The translations under genes and the position numbers were made by a program. A model generated the notes under the pieces. That model was not told the origin of the DNA. It searched no databases and saw only the letters and a program-made list of their open reading frames with translations. A DNA stretch of 64,000 nucleotides, taken from Rickettsiales bacterium (GTDB lineage Bacteria > Pseudomonadota > Alphaproteobacteria > Rickettsiales > JALZUV01). Shown here piece after piece: positions 7,754 to 17,038 of the stretch (positions within the stretch are counted from its first letter, which is position 1; each line of letters begins with the position of its first letter). The stretch is from positions 24,977-88,976 of the forward strand of contig JAQXAR010000024.1 in the NCBI GenBank assembly GCA_029252805.1, in the 5' to 3' direction.

Positions 7754-8590
7754 ATGACAGCAAAATTGATAGATGGTAAGGCGCTCGCCGCCCGTATTCG
7801 TGAAGATCTCGCAGTGGAGGTGGCTGCGATGGATGTGCAACCCAACCTCGCGGTAATTATTGTTGGCGATGATCCTGCCAGCCACGTCTATGTGCGCAAT
7901 AAAGGCAAAGCGGCCGATGGCTGCGGCATTAAGTCAACGACCGATCAACTGCCGACGGAGACGACTCAGGCAGCGTTGCTTGCCCGTGTGCATGAGCTCA
8001 ATGCCGATGATTCGGTACATGGCATTTTGGTGCAATTACCGGTGCCGAAACATATTGATGCCGATGCGGTTATTAACGCGATCGCGCCGCAAAAAGATGT
8101 GGATGGGTTCCATGTGGTAAATGCCGGTAAGCTGGCCACAGGGCAGGATTCACTGGTCGCCTGTACACCGCAAGGGTGTCAGCTGATGCTGAAAACCGTG
8201 CATGAATCGCTATTGGGAATGCATGCAGTGGTGATTGGGAAATCTAACATTGTTGGGCGTCCGATGGCGCAGCTTCTATTGAATGAAGGCTGTACGGTGA
8301 CGGTGTGTCACTCTCGCACGAAAGACGTCGCGCAAGAATGCCGTCGCGCTGATATTATCGTGGTAGCGGTAGGCCGTCCGAAAATGGTCAAAGGTGATTG
8401 GGTGAAACCGGGGGCAACGGTGATTGATGTTGGCATCAACCGTGGCGACGATGGAAAACTTGTCGGCGATGTTGACTTCGCTGAAGCGCAGAAGGTCGCC
8501 GGTGCTATTACGCCTGTCCCGGGCGGCGTTGGCCCGATGACGATTGCGTGCTTGCTAAAGAATACGGTGAAGGCGGCGAAGAACCTTTAA
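7754..8590 (+). CDS. folD: Bifunctional methylenetetrahydrofolate dehydrogenase/cyclohydrolase
   Basis: The product interconverts 5,10-methylene-, 5,10-methenyl- and 10-formyl-tetrahydrofolate in cytosolic one-carbon metabolism. From the ATG at 7754 it has 278 residues, the usual FolD length. Visible motifs are [17 protein letters not shown] with the conserved Lys of the active site, [25 protein letters not shown] (NADP loop) and [16 protein letters not shown] at the C-terminus. Upstream in-frame TTG (7718) and ATG (7736) codons are possible, but homology starts at MTAKLIDGK. The stop codon overlaps the stop of the convergent exporter gene. Confidence 0.95.
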   Translation: MTAKLIDGKALAARIREDLAVEVAAMDVQPNLAVIIVGDDPASHVYVRNKGKAADGCGIKSTTDQLPTETTQAALLARVHELNADDSVHGILVQLPVPKHIDADAVINAIAPQKDVDGFHVVNAGKLATGQDSLVACTPQGCQLMLKTVHESLLGMHAVVIGKSNIVGRPMAQLLLNEGCTVTVCHSRTKDVAQECRRADIIVVAVGRPKMVKGDWVKPGATVIDVGINRGDDGKLVGDVDFAEAQKVAGAITPVPGGVGPMTIACLLKNTVKAAKNL

Positions 8591-9498
8591 GCGTCTGACC
8601 AAGATTTTGCTTCAATAAAGATACGTTTAACACTGGGCACATGAAGCTGCAGTTTTTGGGTTAGCTTTGCCGTAATCTTTTCGACCATCGCCGCTGATAA
8701 TTTATCTTCAAAATCCAAGCTGGCATTGACCAATATTTCATCGGGGCCTAGATGCAAGGTGATGATACCATTCACATTAGTGATGCCTTTGGCCTCTGAA
8801 ATGATCTCTTCAATGATCGCGCGGTTTTCAGGCGTAGCCGCTTCGCCTATCAGGAGGCCTTTTGTCTCGTAAGCAAGGAAGATAGCGGTGATGGCGAGCA
8901 CCACGCCAATGGCGATAGAGGCGATCCCGTCAAAGATAGGCATATTTAGCGTTTGCGCGAGGAACAGGCCGATAAAAGCGATTACAAGGCCGAGCATGGC
9001 GGCTGAATCTTCGAAGAGTACCGTGAAGATGGCGGGGTTTTTGCTGCGTTTAAGAGCTTGGATGTAAGAATAATCGCCCTTAGTTTTGACAAATTCGCGG
9101 AAGGCGACAAAGGTAGCGGCGCCCTCAAAGAGCATGGCGACAGCGAGCACAACGTAATTCACCCACGCATTGGTGACGATCTCAGGATGCTGTACTTTGT
9201 GAATTCCTTCATAGATGGAGATTCCAGCGCCGATTGAGAAAATCAGAATGGCGACGACAAAGGCCCAGAAATAAAGTTCGGCACCATAGCCGAATGGGTG
9301 GCGGTCATCGGCAGGTTTTGCCGCACGTTTTAGTCCGAACAGGAGTAAGCCCTGATTGCCTGTATCAACAAGCGAGTGCACTCCCTCGGATAGCATGGCG
9401 GAAGAACCCGTCATCGCTGCCGCAGCAAATTTCGTGATTGCAATGAATCCGTTTCCGAACAATGCAGCGTAAATTACTTTTTTTGAATCACCAGCCAT
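8587..9498 (-). CDS. Cation diffusion facilitator (CDF) family divalent metal exporter
   Basis: The 303-residue protein has the CDF topology of about six membrane spans in residues 10-205 and a cytosolic C-terminal domain (about 215-300) with a ferredoxin-like fold that dimerises on metal binding. Metal-site signatures are [13 protein letters not shown] (HxxxD-type in span II) and [13 protein letters not shown]. Such proteins exchange H+ for Zn2+, Fe2+, Mn2+ or Co2+ across the inner membrane; the metal cannot be deduced. It lies 14 bases after the methyltransferase gene on the same strand and is probably co-transcribed with it. Confidence 0.9.
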   Translation of the reverse strand: MAGDSKKVIYAALFGNGFIAITKFAAAAMTGSSAMLSEGVHSLVDTGNQGLLLFGLKRAAKPADDRHPFGYGAELYFWAFVVAILIFSIGAGISIYEGIHKVQHPEIVTNAWVNYVVLAVAMLFEGAATFVAFREFVKTKGDYSYIQALKRSKNPAIFTVLFEDSAAMLGLVIAFIGLFLAQTLNMPIFDGIASIAIGVVLAITAIFLAYETKGLLIGEAATPENRAIIEEIISEAKGITNVNGIITLHLGPDEILVNASLDFEDKLSAAMVEKITAKLTQKLQLHVPSVKRIFIEAKSWSDA

Positions 9499-9512
9499 GA
9501 GAATGCTTTAAC

Positions 9513-10337
9513 CTATCCCAGCACTTCTTTCAACGAAACCTTGCCGCTACCACGACGTAAAGGTTGTTGTTGCGATTCATGGGGGGTCCAAGCGGTGATG
9601 AATACGATCTCGACTGTGACAGGGTAGAGGCCGTCTTGCTTGACATAGGCTTTTTCAACCGCCTGCCAATAACGCGCGGTGGTCATACCTTTAAATTGCT
9701 CGGTCAGCGCGTTGGTTTCACCCATCATTTTTAGCTCGCGTAGGAGGGTGGGAAAATTGCGGTAGGTAAGGTGAAGGAACTCGGTATCGACCACCGGTAG
9801 GGCGAATCCGGCGCGCTGTAAGAGTGCGCCGGCATCTCGCACTTCGACGAAGGGAGCGATGCGCGGGGCTGCTTTGCCGGTTTCGGTGGCCACTTGCATC
9901 ATGGCCTCGCGTAATTCCTGCAAGGTGCGCGGGCCGGGCATGGCGACCATGAGTAAGCCATCTTCTTTCAACGCGCGGCGGCATTGGATAAGGGTGCCAG
10001 GTAAATCATTCACCCAGTGCAGTGATAGGTTGCTTAAGATAACATCGAGCGACTGATCGGCGAAGGGGATGAATTCTTCATCAATCACGGCGTCTTGTGC
10101 CATAGAGTGTGCGAAATCACTTTGAATTAATTGCCCAATTTTGCCTTTAGGGAGAGCTTGTGCGGTCTGTCCTGTATGGCAGCCTAGCTCTAGTCCAAGT
10201 GGGAATGAACGGTCAATATCGAGCAATCTATCGGCCAATTGCTCGGCAATTTCAGCCTTTAAAAAGGCGACATCATCGAAGGTTTCGGCGATGCGTTCGC
10301 GGCGTTTTCGATGCAGTGTTCGGTTAAATAATGTCAT
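9513..10337 (-). CDS. NDUFAF5/BioC-like SAM-dependent methyltransferase-fold protein
   Basis: This is a 274-residue class I SAM-fold protein. The N-terminus (FNRTLHRKRRERIAETFDDV) and the motif I region LGLELGCHTGQTAQAL closely resemble the human complex I assembly factor NDUFAF5, which hydroxylates an arginine of subunit NDUFS7 (NuoB). The motif I acidic and glycine residues are largely kept. Later motifs include FADQSLDVILSNLSLHWVNDLPG and LKEDGLLMVAMPGPRTLQELREA. BioC, the malonyl-ACP methyltransferase of biotin synthesis, is the main alternative. No bio gene other than birA is seen, and the nuo operon is 5 kb away, so the NDUFAF5 reading is favoured. The gene is divergent from rpmF. Confidence 0.8.
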   Translation of the reverse strand: MTLFNRTLHRKRRERIAETFDDVAFLKAEIAEQLADRLLDIDRSFPLGLELGCHTGQTAQALPKGKIGQLIQSDFAHSMAQDAVIDEEFIPFADQSLDVILSNLSLHWVNDLPGTLIQCRRALKEDGLLMVAMPGPRTLQELREAMMQVATETGKAAPRIAPFVEVRDAGALLQRAGFALPVVDTEFLHLTYRNFPTLLRELKMMGETNALTEQFKGMTTARYWQAVEKAYVKQDGLYPVTVEIVFITAWTPHESQQQPLRRGSGKVSLKEVLG

Positions 10338-10434
10338 GTAGCGGTTTTCTAATGGAATTATTGTAAAATATCACTGGATTTTTTTAACTTATCTGCGTAT
10401 AACCCGCCTCTGAAATTTAGAAATAGAGGATGTT

Positions 10435-10620
10435 ATGGCAGTTCCTAAGAGTAAAATTAGTAATTCCCGTCGTGGAATGCGTCGTTCGCACAAGAATGTG
10501 AAAGCCGTTTCGCACATTACAGAAGCACAGCCTACCGGTGAGCAAACTCGCCGTCACCACGTATCTCCTGATGGATATTACCGTGGTCGTCAGGTGACTG
10601 AATCCAAAATTAATACTTAA
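10435..10620 (+). CDS. rpmF: 50S ribosomal protein L32
   Basis: The 61-residue basic protein has the L32 signature MAVPKSKISNSRRGMRRSH. It lacks the four zinc-binding cysteines found in the C+ form, as is usual in alphaproteobacteria. A Shine-Dalgarno AGAGGATG lies 5-6 bases before the ATG. It heads the common rpmF-plsX-fabH cluster, which links ribosome and membrane lipid synthesis. Confidence 0.97.
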   Translation: MAVPKSKISNSRRGMRRSHKNVKAVSHITEAQPTGEQTRRHHVSPDGYYRGRQVTESKINT

Positions 10621-10628
10621 TCGTATTT

Positions 10629-11687
10629 ATGCCGGATAGCTTCACCATTGCTCTAGACGCAATGGGCGGCGACCATGCGCCTGCCTGTGTGGTAGAAGGT
10701 GCAGAGCTCGCGTTACGGAAATCTCCAAAGCTTCGCTTTGCTTTTGTGGGCGATGAAGCAAAAATTACACCCCTTTTAAAGCGTCATTCTGATGTAGCGG
10801 CGCGTTCGACGGTTATCCATACCGATGAGTTTGTGGCCGATGAAGTGAAGCCGTCTATTGCGGTTCGCCAAGGTCGTAAAAGCTCTATGCAGCTTGCAAT
10901 TAACGAAGTGAAGGCCGGCAATGCACATGCGGTTATTTCGGGCGGTAATACCGGCGCGCTGATGGCGATGTCTAAATTGGCTTTACGCATGCTACCTGGC
11001 ATTAAGCGCCCTGCGGCGGCGGGTTTGTTTCCTACTGAAACGGGCGAAGTGGTGATGCTCGATCTGGGCGCGAATCTTGAAGCGAATGCCGAAGAGCTGG
11101 TTCAGTTTGCTATCATGGGTAATGCTTACGCGCGCGCCGTATTGGGCCGTGAAAATCCATCTATTGGCCTGCTTAATGTGGGCGAAGAAGATACGAAAGG
11201 TCATCCGGAAATTCGGGAAGCGGCGGAAATGATGCGCAGCAATGCAAATTCGCACCTGAATTTTGTCGGTTTTGTTGAAGGCAACCAAGTGCCGATGGGC
11301 AAAGTTGATGTTGTCGTAACCGATGGCTTCTCCGGCAATGTGATGTTAAAAACCGCTGAAGGTACAGCCAAGCTGATGGGTCGGCGTATGAAAGAGGCGT
11401 TTAACAATAATTGGGCGACCAAGCTTAGTTATATTATCGCTTCTAAAACAATGGGTAATTTACGTAAATCGCTTGATCCGCGCCGTTATAATGGTGCGAT
11501 GTTCTTAGGGCTTAATGGTGTGGCCGTGAAGAGCCATGGCGGTTCGGATGCGTATGGCTTCAGCCACGCGATTCGCACGGCAGCGGCATTGGTCGCGCAT
11601 GATGCGAATCAGTTGATCATTACAGAACTCAAAGCGTCTGGCATGTTGAAAGACTCAGATGCAAAGGAGTCAGTCGATGTTGCGTAG
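10629..11687 (+). CDS. plsX: Phosphate acyltransferase PlsX
   Basis: The 352-residue enzyme makes acyl-phosphate from acyl-ACP for phosphatidic acid synthesis at the membrane surface. The N-terminus carries IALDAMGGDHAP (residues 6-17). SGGNTGALMAMSKLALR (about 103-119), LDLGANLEANAEELVQFA and GFSGNVMLKTAEG are family hallmarks. It starts 8 bases after rpmF and overlaps the fabH start. PlsY, its partner acyltransferase, is encoded at 41308. Confidence 0.97.
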   Translation: MPDSFTIALDAMGGDHAPACVVEGAELALRKSPKLRFAFVGDEAKITPLLKRHSDVAARSTVIHTDEFVADEVKPSIAVRQGRKSSMQLAINEVKAGNAHAVISGGNTGALMAMSKLALRMLPGIKRPAAAGLFPTETGEVVMLDLGANLEANAEELVQFAIMGNAYARAVLGRENPSIGLLNVGEEDTKGHPEIREAAEMMRSNANSHLNFVGFVEGNQVPMGKVDVVVTDGFSGNVMLKTAEGTAKLMGRRMKEAFNNNWATKLSYIIASKTMGNLRKSLDPRRYNGAMFLGLNGVAVKSHGGSDAYGFSHAIRTAAALVAHDANQLIITELKASGMLKDSDAKESVDVA

Positions 11688-12636
11688 TGTGATTAATGGG
11701 ATCGGCCATTATCTGCCGGAGAAAATCGTTACGAATAAAGATCTGGAAGCAACGCTTGAGACCTCTGATGAGTGGATTCGCGAACGTACCGGAATTGAGC
11801 AGCGTCATATCGCGGCGGAAGGTGAGTTAACGTCGCATCTCGCGACGAAAGCCGCGCAAGCTGCTTTGGATGATGCGGGTGTTACAGTAGAAGAAATCGG
11901 TGCGATTATTGTTGCGACAACGACGCCGGATGAGACATTTCCAGCCACCGCGGTTCGTGTGCAAGCAGCACTTGGTGCGCCTGCGATCATGGCGTTTGAT
12001 ATGCAAGCGGCATGTTCAGGCTTCATCTATGGCCTTACAGTTGCGGATGGTTTGATTAAGGCCGGGCAAATAAAACATGCCTTGGTGATTGGCGCGGAAA
12101 CCTATTCACGCATCGTGGATTGGGAAGATCGCGGAACCTGTATCCTGTTTGGTGATGGCGCCGGCGCAGTTGTTCTTTCCGGCGAAGAAAATTCGGAGCG
12201 CGGATTGTTGCACTCAACGGTTTCAGCCGATGGTAATTTAGCGGATATTTTGAAAACTACGGGCGGCGTCTCATCGACGAAAACGGCTGGTGTGGTGCAT
12301 ATGCAGGGCCGTGAAGTCTTCCGCCATGCAGTTTCGAAAATGACGGGGGCGGTGAAAGAATCCCTCGAAGCGACCGGCTACTCGCTGGATGATGTCGATT
12401 GGCTGATTCCGCATCAGGCCAATGCGCGAATTTTGACGACCATTGCGGATAAGCTTGGTTATCCGCGCGAGAAAGTCGTGATGACGACGGCGCAGCATGC
12501 CAATACCTCAGCGGCGACCATTCCGCTCGCTATGGCTGTTGCAAAAGCTGATGGACGGTTAAAACCCGGAAATTTAATTGCATTACCCGCATTAGGGGCT
12601 GGACTAACCTGGGGTAATTGTTTAGTTTTACTCTAG
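11677..12636 (+). CDS. fabH: 3-oxoacyl-ACP synthase III
   Basis: FabH condenses acetyl-CoA with malonyl-ACP to start fatty acid synthesis. The ATG at 11677 is preferred over the in-frame ATG at 11659, because AAAGGAG lies 7 bases upstream and homology begins at MLRSVINGIGHYLPE. This gives 319 residues. The catalytic triad is visible: Cys113 in MQAACSGFIYG, His in WLIPHQANARI and Asn in AQHANTSAA. It overlaps plsX by 11 bases, indicating translational coupling. Confidence 0.96.
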   Translation: MLRSVINGIGHYLPEKIVTNKDLEATLETSDEWIRERTGIEQRHIAAEGELTSHLATKAAQAALDDAGVTVEEIGAIIVATTTPDETFPATAVRVQAALGAPAIMAFDMQAACSGFIYGLTVADGLIKAGQIKHALVIGAETYSRIVDWEDRGTCILFGDGAGAVVLSGEENSERGLLHSTVSADGNLADILKTTGGVSSTKTAGVVHMQGREVFRHAVSKMTGAVKESLEATGYSLDDVDWLIPHQANARILTTIADKLGYPREKVVMTTAQHANTSAATIPLAMAVAKADGRLKPGNLIALPALGAGLTWGNCLVLL

Positions 12637-12657
12637 TTTAATTTGAAGGATTTACTG

Positions 12658-12963
12658 ATGTCACAAGAAAAAAATCTCACCCGCGCCGATCTCGCAGCCT
12701 CTATCTATCGCGATGTTGGTCTGTCGCTTTCCGAATCTGGTACGATGGTGGATGCTGTGATTGAAGAAGTGAGCGATGCACTAAAATCAGGCGAGCAAGT
12801 TAAGCTTTCATCTTTTGGTACCTTCAACCTTCGTCGTAAGAAAAGCCGTGTTGGCCGTAACCCTAAAACAGGTCAAGAAGTGCCGATTACACCGCGTACG
12901 GTTCTTACGTTTAATGCTTCAAATATTTTGAAGAAAAAAGTAAATGACGGCCTCTCCGACTAA
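12658..12963 (+). CDS. ihfA: Integration host factor alpha subunit
   Basis: This is a 101-residue DNA-bending protein of the HU/IHF family. The signature [20 protein letters not shown] covers the DNA-intercalating arm, with the conserved Pro in NPKTG. The ATG at 12658 has GAAGGA 7 bases upstream, so the upstream in-frame TTG (12643) is not used. The N-terminus ([17 protein letters not shown]) matches the alpha rather than the beta subunit. The gene lies directly upstream of a merR-type gene, a standard alphaproteobacterial arrangement. Confidence 0.93.
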   Translation: MSQEKNLTRADLAASIYRDVGLSLSESGTMVDAVIEEVSDALKSGEQVKLSSFGTFNLRRKKSRVGRNPKTGQEVPITPRTVLTFNASNILKKKVNDGLSD

Positions 12964-13315
12964 ATCACCTGACGCGCTTAGGACCATCCGTGAAGTGGCG
13001 GATGAGTTATCATTAGAGCCGCATGTGCTGCGCTTTTGGGAGAAAGAATTTCCGAAACAGATTTCACCGATGCAGCGTGGCTCAGGCCGCCGCTATTATC
13101 GCCGTGAAGATGTAGAGCAAATCCGCCGTATTCAGGTGTTGCTGCATGAGCAAGGTTATACGATCAAAGGTGCGCGTGCGGTTTTATCCGGCAAGGTTGA
13201 GGCTCCAGTGATGGTGGTTTCTGAATCTAAGGATGCGAATGCATTGCAGGGTGAACTCGAACAGCTCCACCAACAAATTCTCCAACTTCGCCAGAAAATT
13301 TCAACGGCTTTGTAG
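12944..13315 (+). CDS. MerR-family transcriptional regulator
   Basis: This is a 123-residue protein with an N-terminal MerR winged helix-turn-helix. [24 protein letters not shown] (about residues 14-37) is the recognition region, and [21 protein letters not shown] is the wing and second helix. A short coiled-coil tail (about 88-123, rich in Gln/Leu) would dimerise it. There is no metal- or ligand-binding cysteine. It overlaps ihfA by 20 bases in another frame. Proteins of this type always follow ihfA in alphaproteobacteria; their targets are not known to me. Confidence 0.9.
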   Translation: MTASPTKSPDALRTIREVADELSLEPHVLRFWEKEFPKQISPMQRGSGRRYYRREDVEQIRRIQVLLHEQGYTIKGARAVLSGKVEAPVMVVSESKDANALQGELEQLHQQILQLRQKISTAL

Positions 13316-13361
13316 TTAAGTTAGGCCGCTGGTTTAAGTTCAGTCCTCTGACCAGTGCTTA

Positions 13362-14021
13362 TTAAACTTCGGTTAAAATTTCTGAATAGGGAAGGCGGGA
13401 TTTTGGAAGCTTGGCGTTATAGTCATTTTCTGCATCGTGATAACCAAGGCACACTGCCACAAGGCTGGTATAGCCTTTCTCGCGTAGGCCAAATTCTTCA
13501 TCCAACACTTTAACCTCAATGCCTTCCATCGGTGTGGCATCTATCCCAAGCGTTGATACGCCAAGCAAGAACTGACCGATATTTAGGTAGACTTGCTTGT
13601 CCATCCAATGCTGCACGTCTTTATAGTCGTGCTTATGGATATTAATGAAAAAATTACGACCTCCATGCATGCTGTCTTTTGAGGTGTCCCGAACGAAACG
13701 ACCCTCTTTATCTTCTTGCTCGAGTACGCGGTGGAGGAAGTCTTGCTCAATGTCTAGCTTGCTACAAAACACCACCACGTGCGATGCATTAAGAATAGCG
13801 TCTGTGTTGAAAGGGTATATCTCAGTCGATTTGGCAATTCTCTTTTTACCTTCATCCGTTGAAGCCAGAATAAAATGCCAAGGTTGCGCGTTGGTGCTAG
13901 AGGGGCTGAATCTTAGGAGCTCTTTTATCTTTTCAACATGCTCTACAGGTATCTTTTTGCTCGAGTCATAGGCTTTGGTGGTATGACGAGTTTTTGCGTA
14001 ATGGGTGATGTCAGGGTTCAT
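13362..14021 (-). CDS. nfsB: Oxygen-insensitive NAD(P)H nitroreductase, NfsB type
   Basis: From the ATG at 14021 the product has 219 residues, as in E. coli NfsB. The upstream extension to 14357 is antisense to the MerT-like gene and not credible as protein. FMN-binding and family motifs are KTRHTTKAYDSSKKI, LLRFSPSSTNAQPWHF, DKQVYLNIGQFLLGVSTLGIDATP and the C-terminal KLPKSRLPYSEILTEV. The enzyme reduces nitro compounds, quinones or dihydropteridines in the cytosol. It is convergent with merR; CTGGT/ACCAG in the gap can form a weak hairpin. Confidence 0.92.
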   Translation of the reverse strand: MNPDITHYAKTRHTTKAYDSSKKIPVEHVEKIKELLRFSPSSTNAQPWHFILASTDEGKKRIAKSTEIYPFNTDAILNASHVVVFCSKLDIEQDFLHRVLEQEDKEGRFVRDTSKDSMHGGRNFFINIHKHDYKDVQHWMDKQVYLNIGQFLLGVSTLGIDATPMEGIEVKVLDEEFGLREKGYTSLVAVCLGYHDAENDYNAKLPKSRLPYSEILTEV

Positions 14022-14047
14022 GGCAGAGAGTTCCTTATTTGCAGTAG

Positions 14048-14416
14048 TTATAGGAGATGTACTGCCATAAAGGCAAAGAAAAATCCGGTCGCATAAATGG
14101 CGATGGAGAGCCCTAATATCCACCTGCTGATTTTGCGCAGGTGTGTGCAGGCTTTGGCTTGGGCTGGGTCGACTGGGCAAGGGGCGTTTCTTGCACGCCA
14201 TTGCATTAAGGTGGCGGCGATTAATAAGACTCCTGCAGCGCAGAAGGTCCAAACTTTGTATTTTGAAAATGTGATTAACCAGGGGGCTGTGCTGACGAGT
14301 CCGGCGAGAGTTGCACCGGCCCCCAGTGTGACGAATAAAGCGGGGAGGGCGCAGCAAATCAGAGTGCCTGCGGAAGTGAAGAGGCTGAGTGCGGGGAGCA
14401 GGGTTTGCTTGTTCAT
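14048..14416 (-). CDS. MerT-like heavy-metal transport membrane protein
   Basis: This 122-residue protein has three predicted spans (about 8-40, 46-68 and 97-120). A vicinal Cys pair sits in the first span (TLICCALPALF), and a second pair (CPVDPAQAKAC) lies in the loop between spans 2 and 3. This is the cysteine layout of mercuric ion importer MerT. The ATG at 14416 is chosen because the protein then begins directly before span 1. It is the last gene of a minus-strand trio with an HMA-domain periplasmic protein and an outer-membrane-like protein. No merA or merR-type mer regulator is nearby, so the metal may not be mercury. Confidence 0.68.
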   Translation of the reverse strand: MNKQTLLPALSLFTSAGTLICCALPALFVTLGAGATLAGLVSTAPWLITFSKYKVWTFCAAGVLLIAATLMQWRARNAPCPVDPAQAKACTHLRKISRWILGLSIAIYATGFFFAFMAVHLL

Positions 14417-14496
14417 TGTTTCTCTTTCGTCATAGCCTGACTGGTTCGGGCTATCCATAGGTTACTCGCATGAAGCGGGTAATGAGGGAGTGTGGG

Positions 14497-14784
14497 TTAG
14501 CACTCTTTATTAATGGCGGTGAGGTTATAGCCGCTATCGGTGATGAGCTTGGTGAGGGTGGCGTCATCTAATGCGCTTTGGCCGGCTTTCATTGTTACGG
14601 CAACGATGCCTTTATCTAAATCGACATTGATGCTGTCGACTGTTTCCTGTGTACTGAAGACTTTCTCTAAGGCGCGGGCACAGAAATCGCATACGAGTCC
14701 GTTTACTTGTGCGTTGATGATGCATTGCGGTGCCGCTTGCACAGGCGTGCTGGCGAGTAGGAATAATGCGATAAGGTATTTCAT
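14497..14784 (-). CDS. Periplasmic heavy-metal-associated (HMA) domain protein, MerP-like
   Basis: This 95-residue protein has a signal peptide (residues 1-18, cleavage after PVQA) and one HMA-like domain. The metal-binding pair is in VNGLVCDFCARALEKVF, followed by the conserved Asp-Val strand (INVDLDKGIVAVTM) and a C-terminal KLITDSGYNL helix. A final Cys is at the C-terminus. The ATG at 14784 has a strong AGGAG site that overlaps the stop codon of the preceding outer-membrane-like gene, so the two are translationally coupled. It probably hands metal to the MerT-like protein. Confidence 0.78.
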   Translation of the reverse strand: MKYLIALFLLASTPVQAAPQCIINAQVNGLVCDFCARALEKVFSTQETVDSINVDLDKGIVAVTMKAGQSALDDATLTKLITDSGYNLTAINKEC

Positions 14785-14792
14785 GGTCTCTC

Positions 14793-15437
14793 CTAGAATC
14801 TTAAAATGCCGTTGAGGGTCACTTCGCCTTGATTGCTCATGCCAGCCTCTATCATGGTTTCGCCTTTGAACAAGCGAATGAGAGGGGTGACGGTATAGTG
14901 ATGTGCGGCCTCTGGTTGATGCTCTAATTCTAGCATAAGCCATGTGTGCAAGTCGCCATAATTCCCAATATAAGGCGCGATGCCGAGGCGTGCTTTTTGT
15001 GTGAAGAAGGAATCAATATCGCCGGCATAGGTGCCACGGTTTTCGTAAGCGGCGAAGTAGCGGCGGGTTTCCCAATCAAGGGCGAGGCCGGTAAAACCAG
15101 CGGCTTGGATCTTGCTGTCGAAGGAGTCAAAGTCGCTATAGGCAATGCCTGCGCCAGATTTGATGTAGAAGTTAGCTTGTTCTTGTGGCGCGTTCCAGCG
15201 TTTGACGAGGTAGTTGAGCTGCGCGCCGTGAAATTGCCACTGGGTATCGCGCCAATATTCTGCTTTATAGCCAATCGAATATTTAGCGGTGGGGGAATAA
15301 TGCAGGTGTAGACTGTTACGATCGCCGTTATTCATTTGCATGACCGTAACGCCGCCAGGATACGAAACGGGGCGAGCGTAGGCGGCGTTAAAATGAGCTA
15401 TGAAAAGCAAACTAAGGAGTGTCATTCTAAGAAGCAT
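14793..15437 (-). CDS. Secreted, outer-membrane-like protein of the metal module
   Basis: From the ATG at 15437 this is a 214-residue protein with a hydrophobic signal peptide (cleavage near AAYA, residue 20). The remainder is rich in alternating aromatic and polar strands (for example SIGYKAEYWRDTQWQFHGAQ and HTWLMLELEHQPEA), consistent with a small beta-barrel or a periplasmic beta-rich protein. I do not recognise a named family. The -10-like TACATT ends 7 bases before the ATG, so the transcript may be leaderless; the -35 is weak. It is the first gene of the trio, divergent from nuoA. Confidence 0.6.
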   Translation of the reverse strand: MLLRMTLLSLLFIAHFNAAYARPVSYPGGVTVMQMNNGDRNSLHLHYSPTAKYSIGYKAEYWRDTQWQFHGAQLNYLVKRWNAPQEQANFYIKSGAGIAYSDFDSFDSKIQAAGFTGLALDWETRRYFAAYENRGTYAGDIDSFFTQKARLGIAPYIGNYGDLHTWLMLELEHQPEAAHHYTVTPLIRLFKGETMIEAGMSNQGEVTLNGILRF

Positions 15438-15501
15438 GGGTGGCAATGTATCATCTTTGAAAATAATTGTTGATATCTTTTGTTTTTCTGCTCGCTAGCC
15501 A

Positions 15502-15529
15502 TTGCAATCACGTGCGGGGCTGATATACC
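15502..15529 (+). promoter_or_regulatory. nuo operon promoter, extended -10, probably leaderless
   Basis: TTGCAA (15502-15507), a 16-base spacer and TATACC (15524-15529) preceded by TGA form an extended -10 promoter. The expected +1 is 15535-15537 and the nuoA ATG is at 15538, with no Shine-Dalgarno before it. This suggests the 15-kb nuo message starts almost at the first codon. Confidence 0.5.
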
Positions 15530-15537
15530 CAAATACG

Positions 15538-15903
15538 ATGTTAGAAGTCTCAACAGCTTACTTTCCCATACTCGTATTCCTTGTGATTGCGGTAGGGTTA
15601 GCTACCGTAATGGTTGTATTGCCGCGTATCGTGGCGAAGCAGCGTCCTGATAAAGAAAAACTTTCGCAATATGAGTGTGGGTTTGAGGCCTTCGATGGGG
15701 CTCGCTCTAAGTTCGATATTCGTTTCTATCTCGTAGCGATTCTGTTTATTATTTTCGATCTTGAAATTGCCTTCTTATTCCCTTGGGCTGTGGCTTTGGG
15801 TGATATCGGGGTGTTCGGATTCTGGTCGATGATGATGTTCCTTGGTCTGCTGACGGTCGGCTTTATTTATGAGTGGAAAAAAGGAGCGCTGGAATGGGAG
15901 TAA
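15538..15903 (+). CDS. nuoA: NADH-quinone oxidoreductase subunit A
   Basis: This is a 121-residue membrane subunit of complex I (ND3 homologue) with three spans (about 8-32, 64-88 and 95-118). The quinone-channel loop carries [19 protein letters not shown] with the conserved Cys and Glu. The ATG at 15538 fits the homology; the upstream TTG at 15502 lies in the promoter. It overlaps nuoB by 10 bases. Confidence 0.95.
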   Translation: MLEVSTAYFPILVFLVIAVGLATVMVVLPRIVAKQRPDKEKLSQYECGFEAFDGARSKFDIRFYLVAILFIIFDLEIAFLFPWAVALGDIGVFGFWSMMMFLGLLTVGFIYEWKKGALEWE

Positions 15904-16427
15904 ACGAACCATTGGTGACCCCACAAGAATACCAAGATTTGGTGTTAAAGGGTGTTCAAGAAGAGTTTAACGATAAAGGTTTTGTCGTAGCGAACTTGGA
16001 TAGTCTTGTAAATTGGGCGCGTACAGGCTCGCTTTGGCCGATGACGTTCGGTTTGGCATGTTGCGCAGTAGAAATGATGCAGGCGGCGGCCTCTCGTTAC
16101 GATATGGATCGTATGGGGTTGGTGTTCCGCCCGAGTCCGCGTCAATCAGATGTGATGATTGTGGCGGGCACGCTTTGTAATAAAATGGCGCCGGCGCTGC
16201 GTAAAGTTTACGATCAAATGGCTGAGCCTCGCTGGGTGATCTCGATGGGGTCGTGTGCGAATGGCGGTGGGTATTATCACTATAGTTATAGTGTGGTGCG
16301 TGGTTGTGATCGTATCGTGCCGGTGGATGTTTATGTACCAGGGTGTCCTCCAACGGCTGAAGCGCTGATGTACGGTATCTTGCAGCTGCAAAAGAAGATT
16401 AAACGTGAGAAGGTATTTGCGCGATGA
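15894..16427 (+). CDS. nuoB: NADH-quinone oxidoreductase subunit B
   Basis: This 177-residue peripheral-arm subunit (PSST/NDUFS7 homologue) binds cluster N2, the last electron carrier before quinone. The cluster ligands are visible in [18 protein letters not shown] and [20 protein letters not shown] 6 bases upstream selects the ATG at 15894 over the one at 15873. The arginine-bearing [18 protein letters not shown] segment is the region modified by NDUFAF5 in mitochondria. An NDUFAF5-like protein is encoded at 10337-9513. Confidence 0.97.
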   Translation: MGVNEPLVTPQEYQDLVLKGVQEEFNDKGFVVANLDSLVNWARTGSLWPMTFGLACCAVEMMQAAASRYDMDRMGLVFRPSPRQSDVMIVAGTLCNKMAPALRKVYDQMAEPRWVISMGSCANGGGYYHYSYSVVRGCDRIVPVDVYVPGCPPTAEALMYGILQLQKKIKREKVFAR

Positions 16428-17038
16428 GTGATGTGCTGACGCTTTCTGAACTAGCTGAATTGATTGCGACCAAGCAAGGTAAAGCCGTTCGTGATTGGTC
16501 GGTTAAATTAAACGAACTAACCTTGGTGACGGATGGGAAAAACCTCATCTCACTGATGACCTATTTGCACGATAATTCGAAATGCTTATTCCATCAGCTA
16601 ACAGATTTGTGTGGGGTAGATTATCCGGCGCGTACGCAGCGTTTTGAGGTGGTTTACCATCTACTTTCGACGGCGAATAATCAGCGTATCCGTGTGAAGG
16701 TTTCGACCGATGAAAATACGCCGGTGCCAAGTTTAGTGTCGCTCTATCCGGCGGCGGGTTGGTATGAGCGTGAAGTGTGGGATATGTATGGCGTTTATTT
16801 CTCCGGCAACCCTGATTTGCGCCGTCTGCTAACTGATTATGGTTTCGATGGGCACCCCTTGCGCAAGGATTTTCCGATGACCGGCTATGTTGAAATGCGG
16901 TATGATGCTGAGCAAGCGCGCGTGATTTACGAGCCAGTGAAGCTGCAACAAGAATTTCGTAACTTCGATTATCCAAGCCCGTGGGAGGGTGGTAAATACG
17001 TGCTCCCGGGTGACGAAAAGGCGGAGGATGTGGCATGA
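16424..17038 (+). CDS. nuoC: NADH-quinone oxidoreductase subunit C
   Basis: This is a 204-residue 30-kDa-type subunit (NDUFS3 homologue) of the peripheral arm. The signature [20 protein letters not shown] and the C-terminal [13 protein letters not shown] are present. It is separate from nuoD, as in alphaproteobacteria and mitochondria and unlike the fused NuoCD of E. coli. It overlaps nuoB and the next gene by 4 bases each. Confidence 0.96.
   Translation: MSDVLTLSELAELIATKQGKAVRDWSVKLNELTLVTDGKNLISLMTYLHDNSKCLFHQLTDLCGVDYPARTQRFEVVYHLLSTANNQRIRVKVSTDENTPVPSLVSLYPAAGWYEREVWDMYGVYFSGNPDLRRLLTDYGFDGHPLRKDFPMTGYVEMRYDAEQARVIYEPVKLQQEFRNFDYPSPWEGGKYVLPGDEKAEDVA

Noticed and set aside
13316..13361. 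tRNA gene after merR, as is common in alphaproteobacteria
   Set aside because: The 46-base gap is too short and contains only a weak CTGGT/ACCAG hairpin.
14022..14357. N-terminal extension of the nitroreductase to 331 residues
   Set aside because: The extra 112 residues have no family similarity and overlap the MerT-like gene; homology begins at the ATG at 14021.
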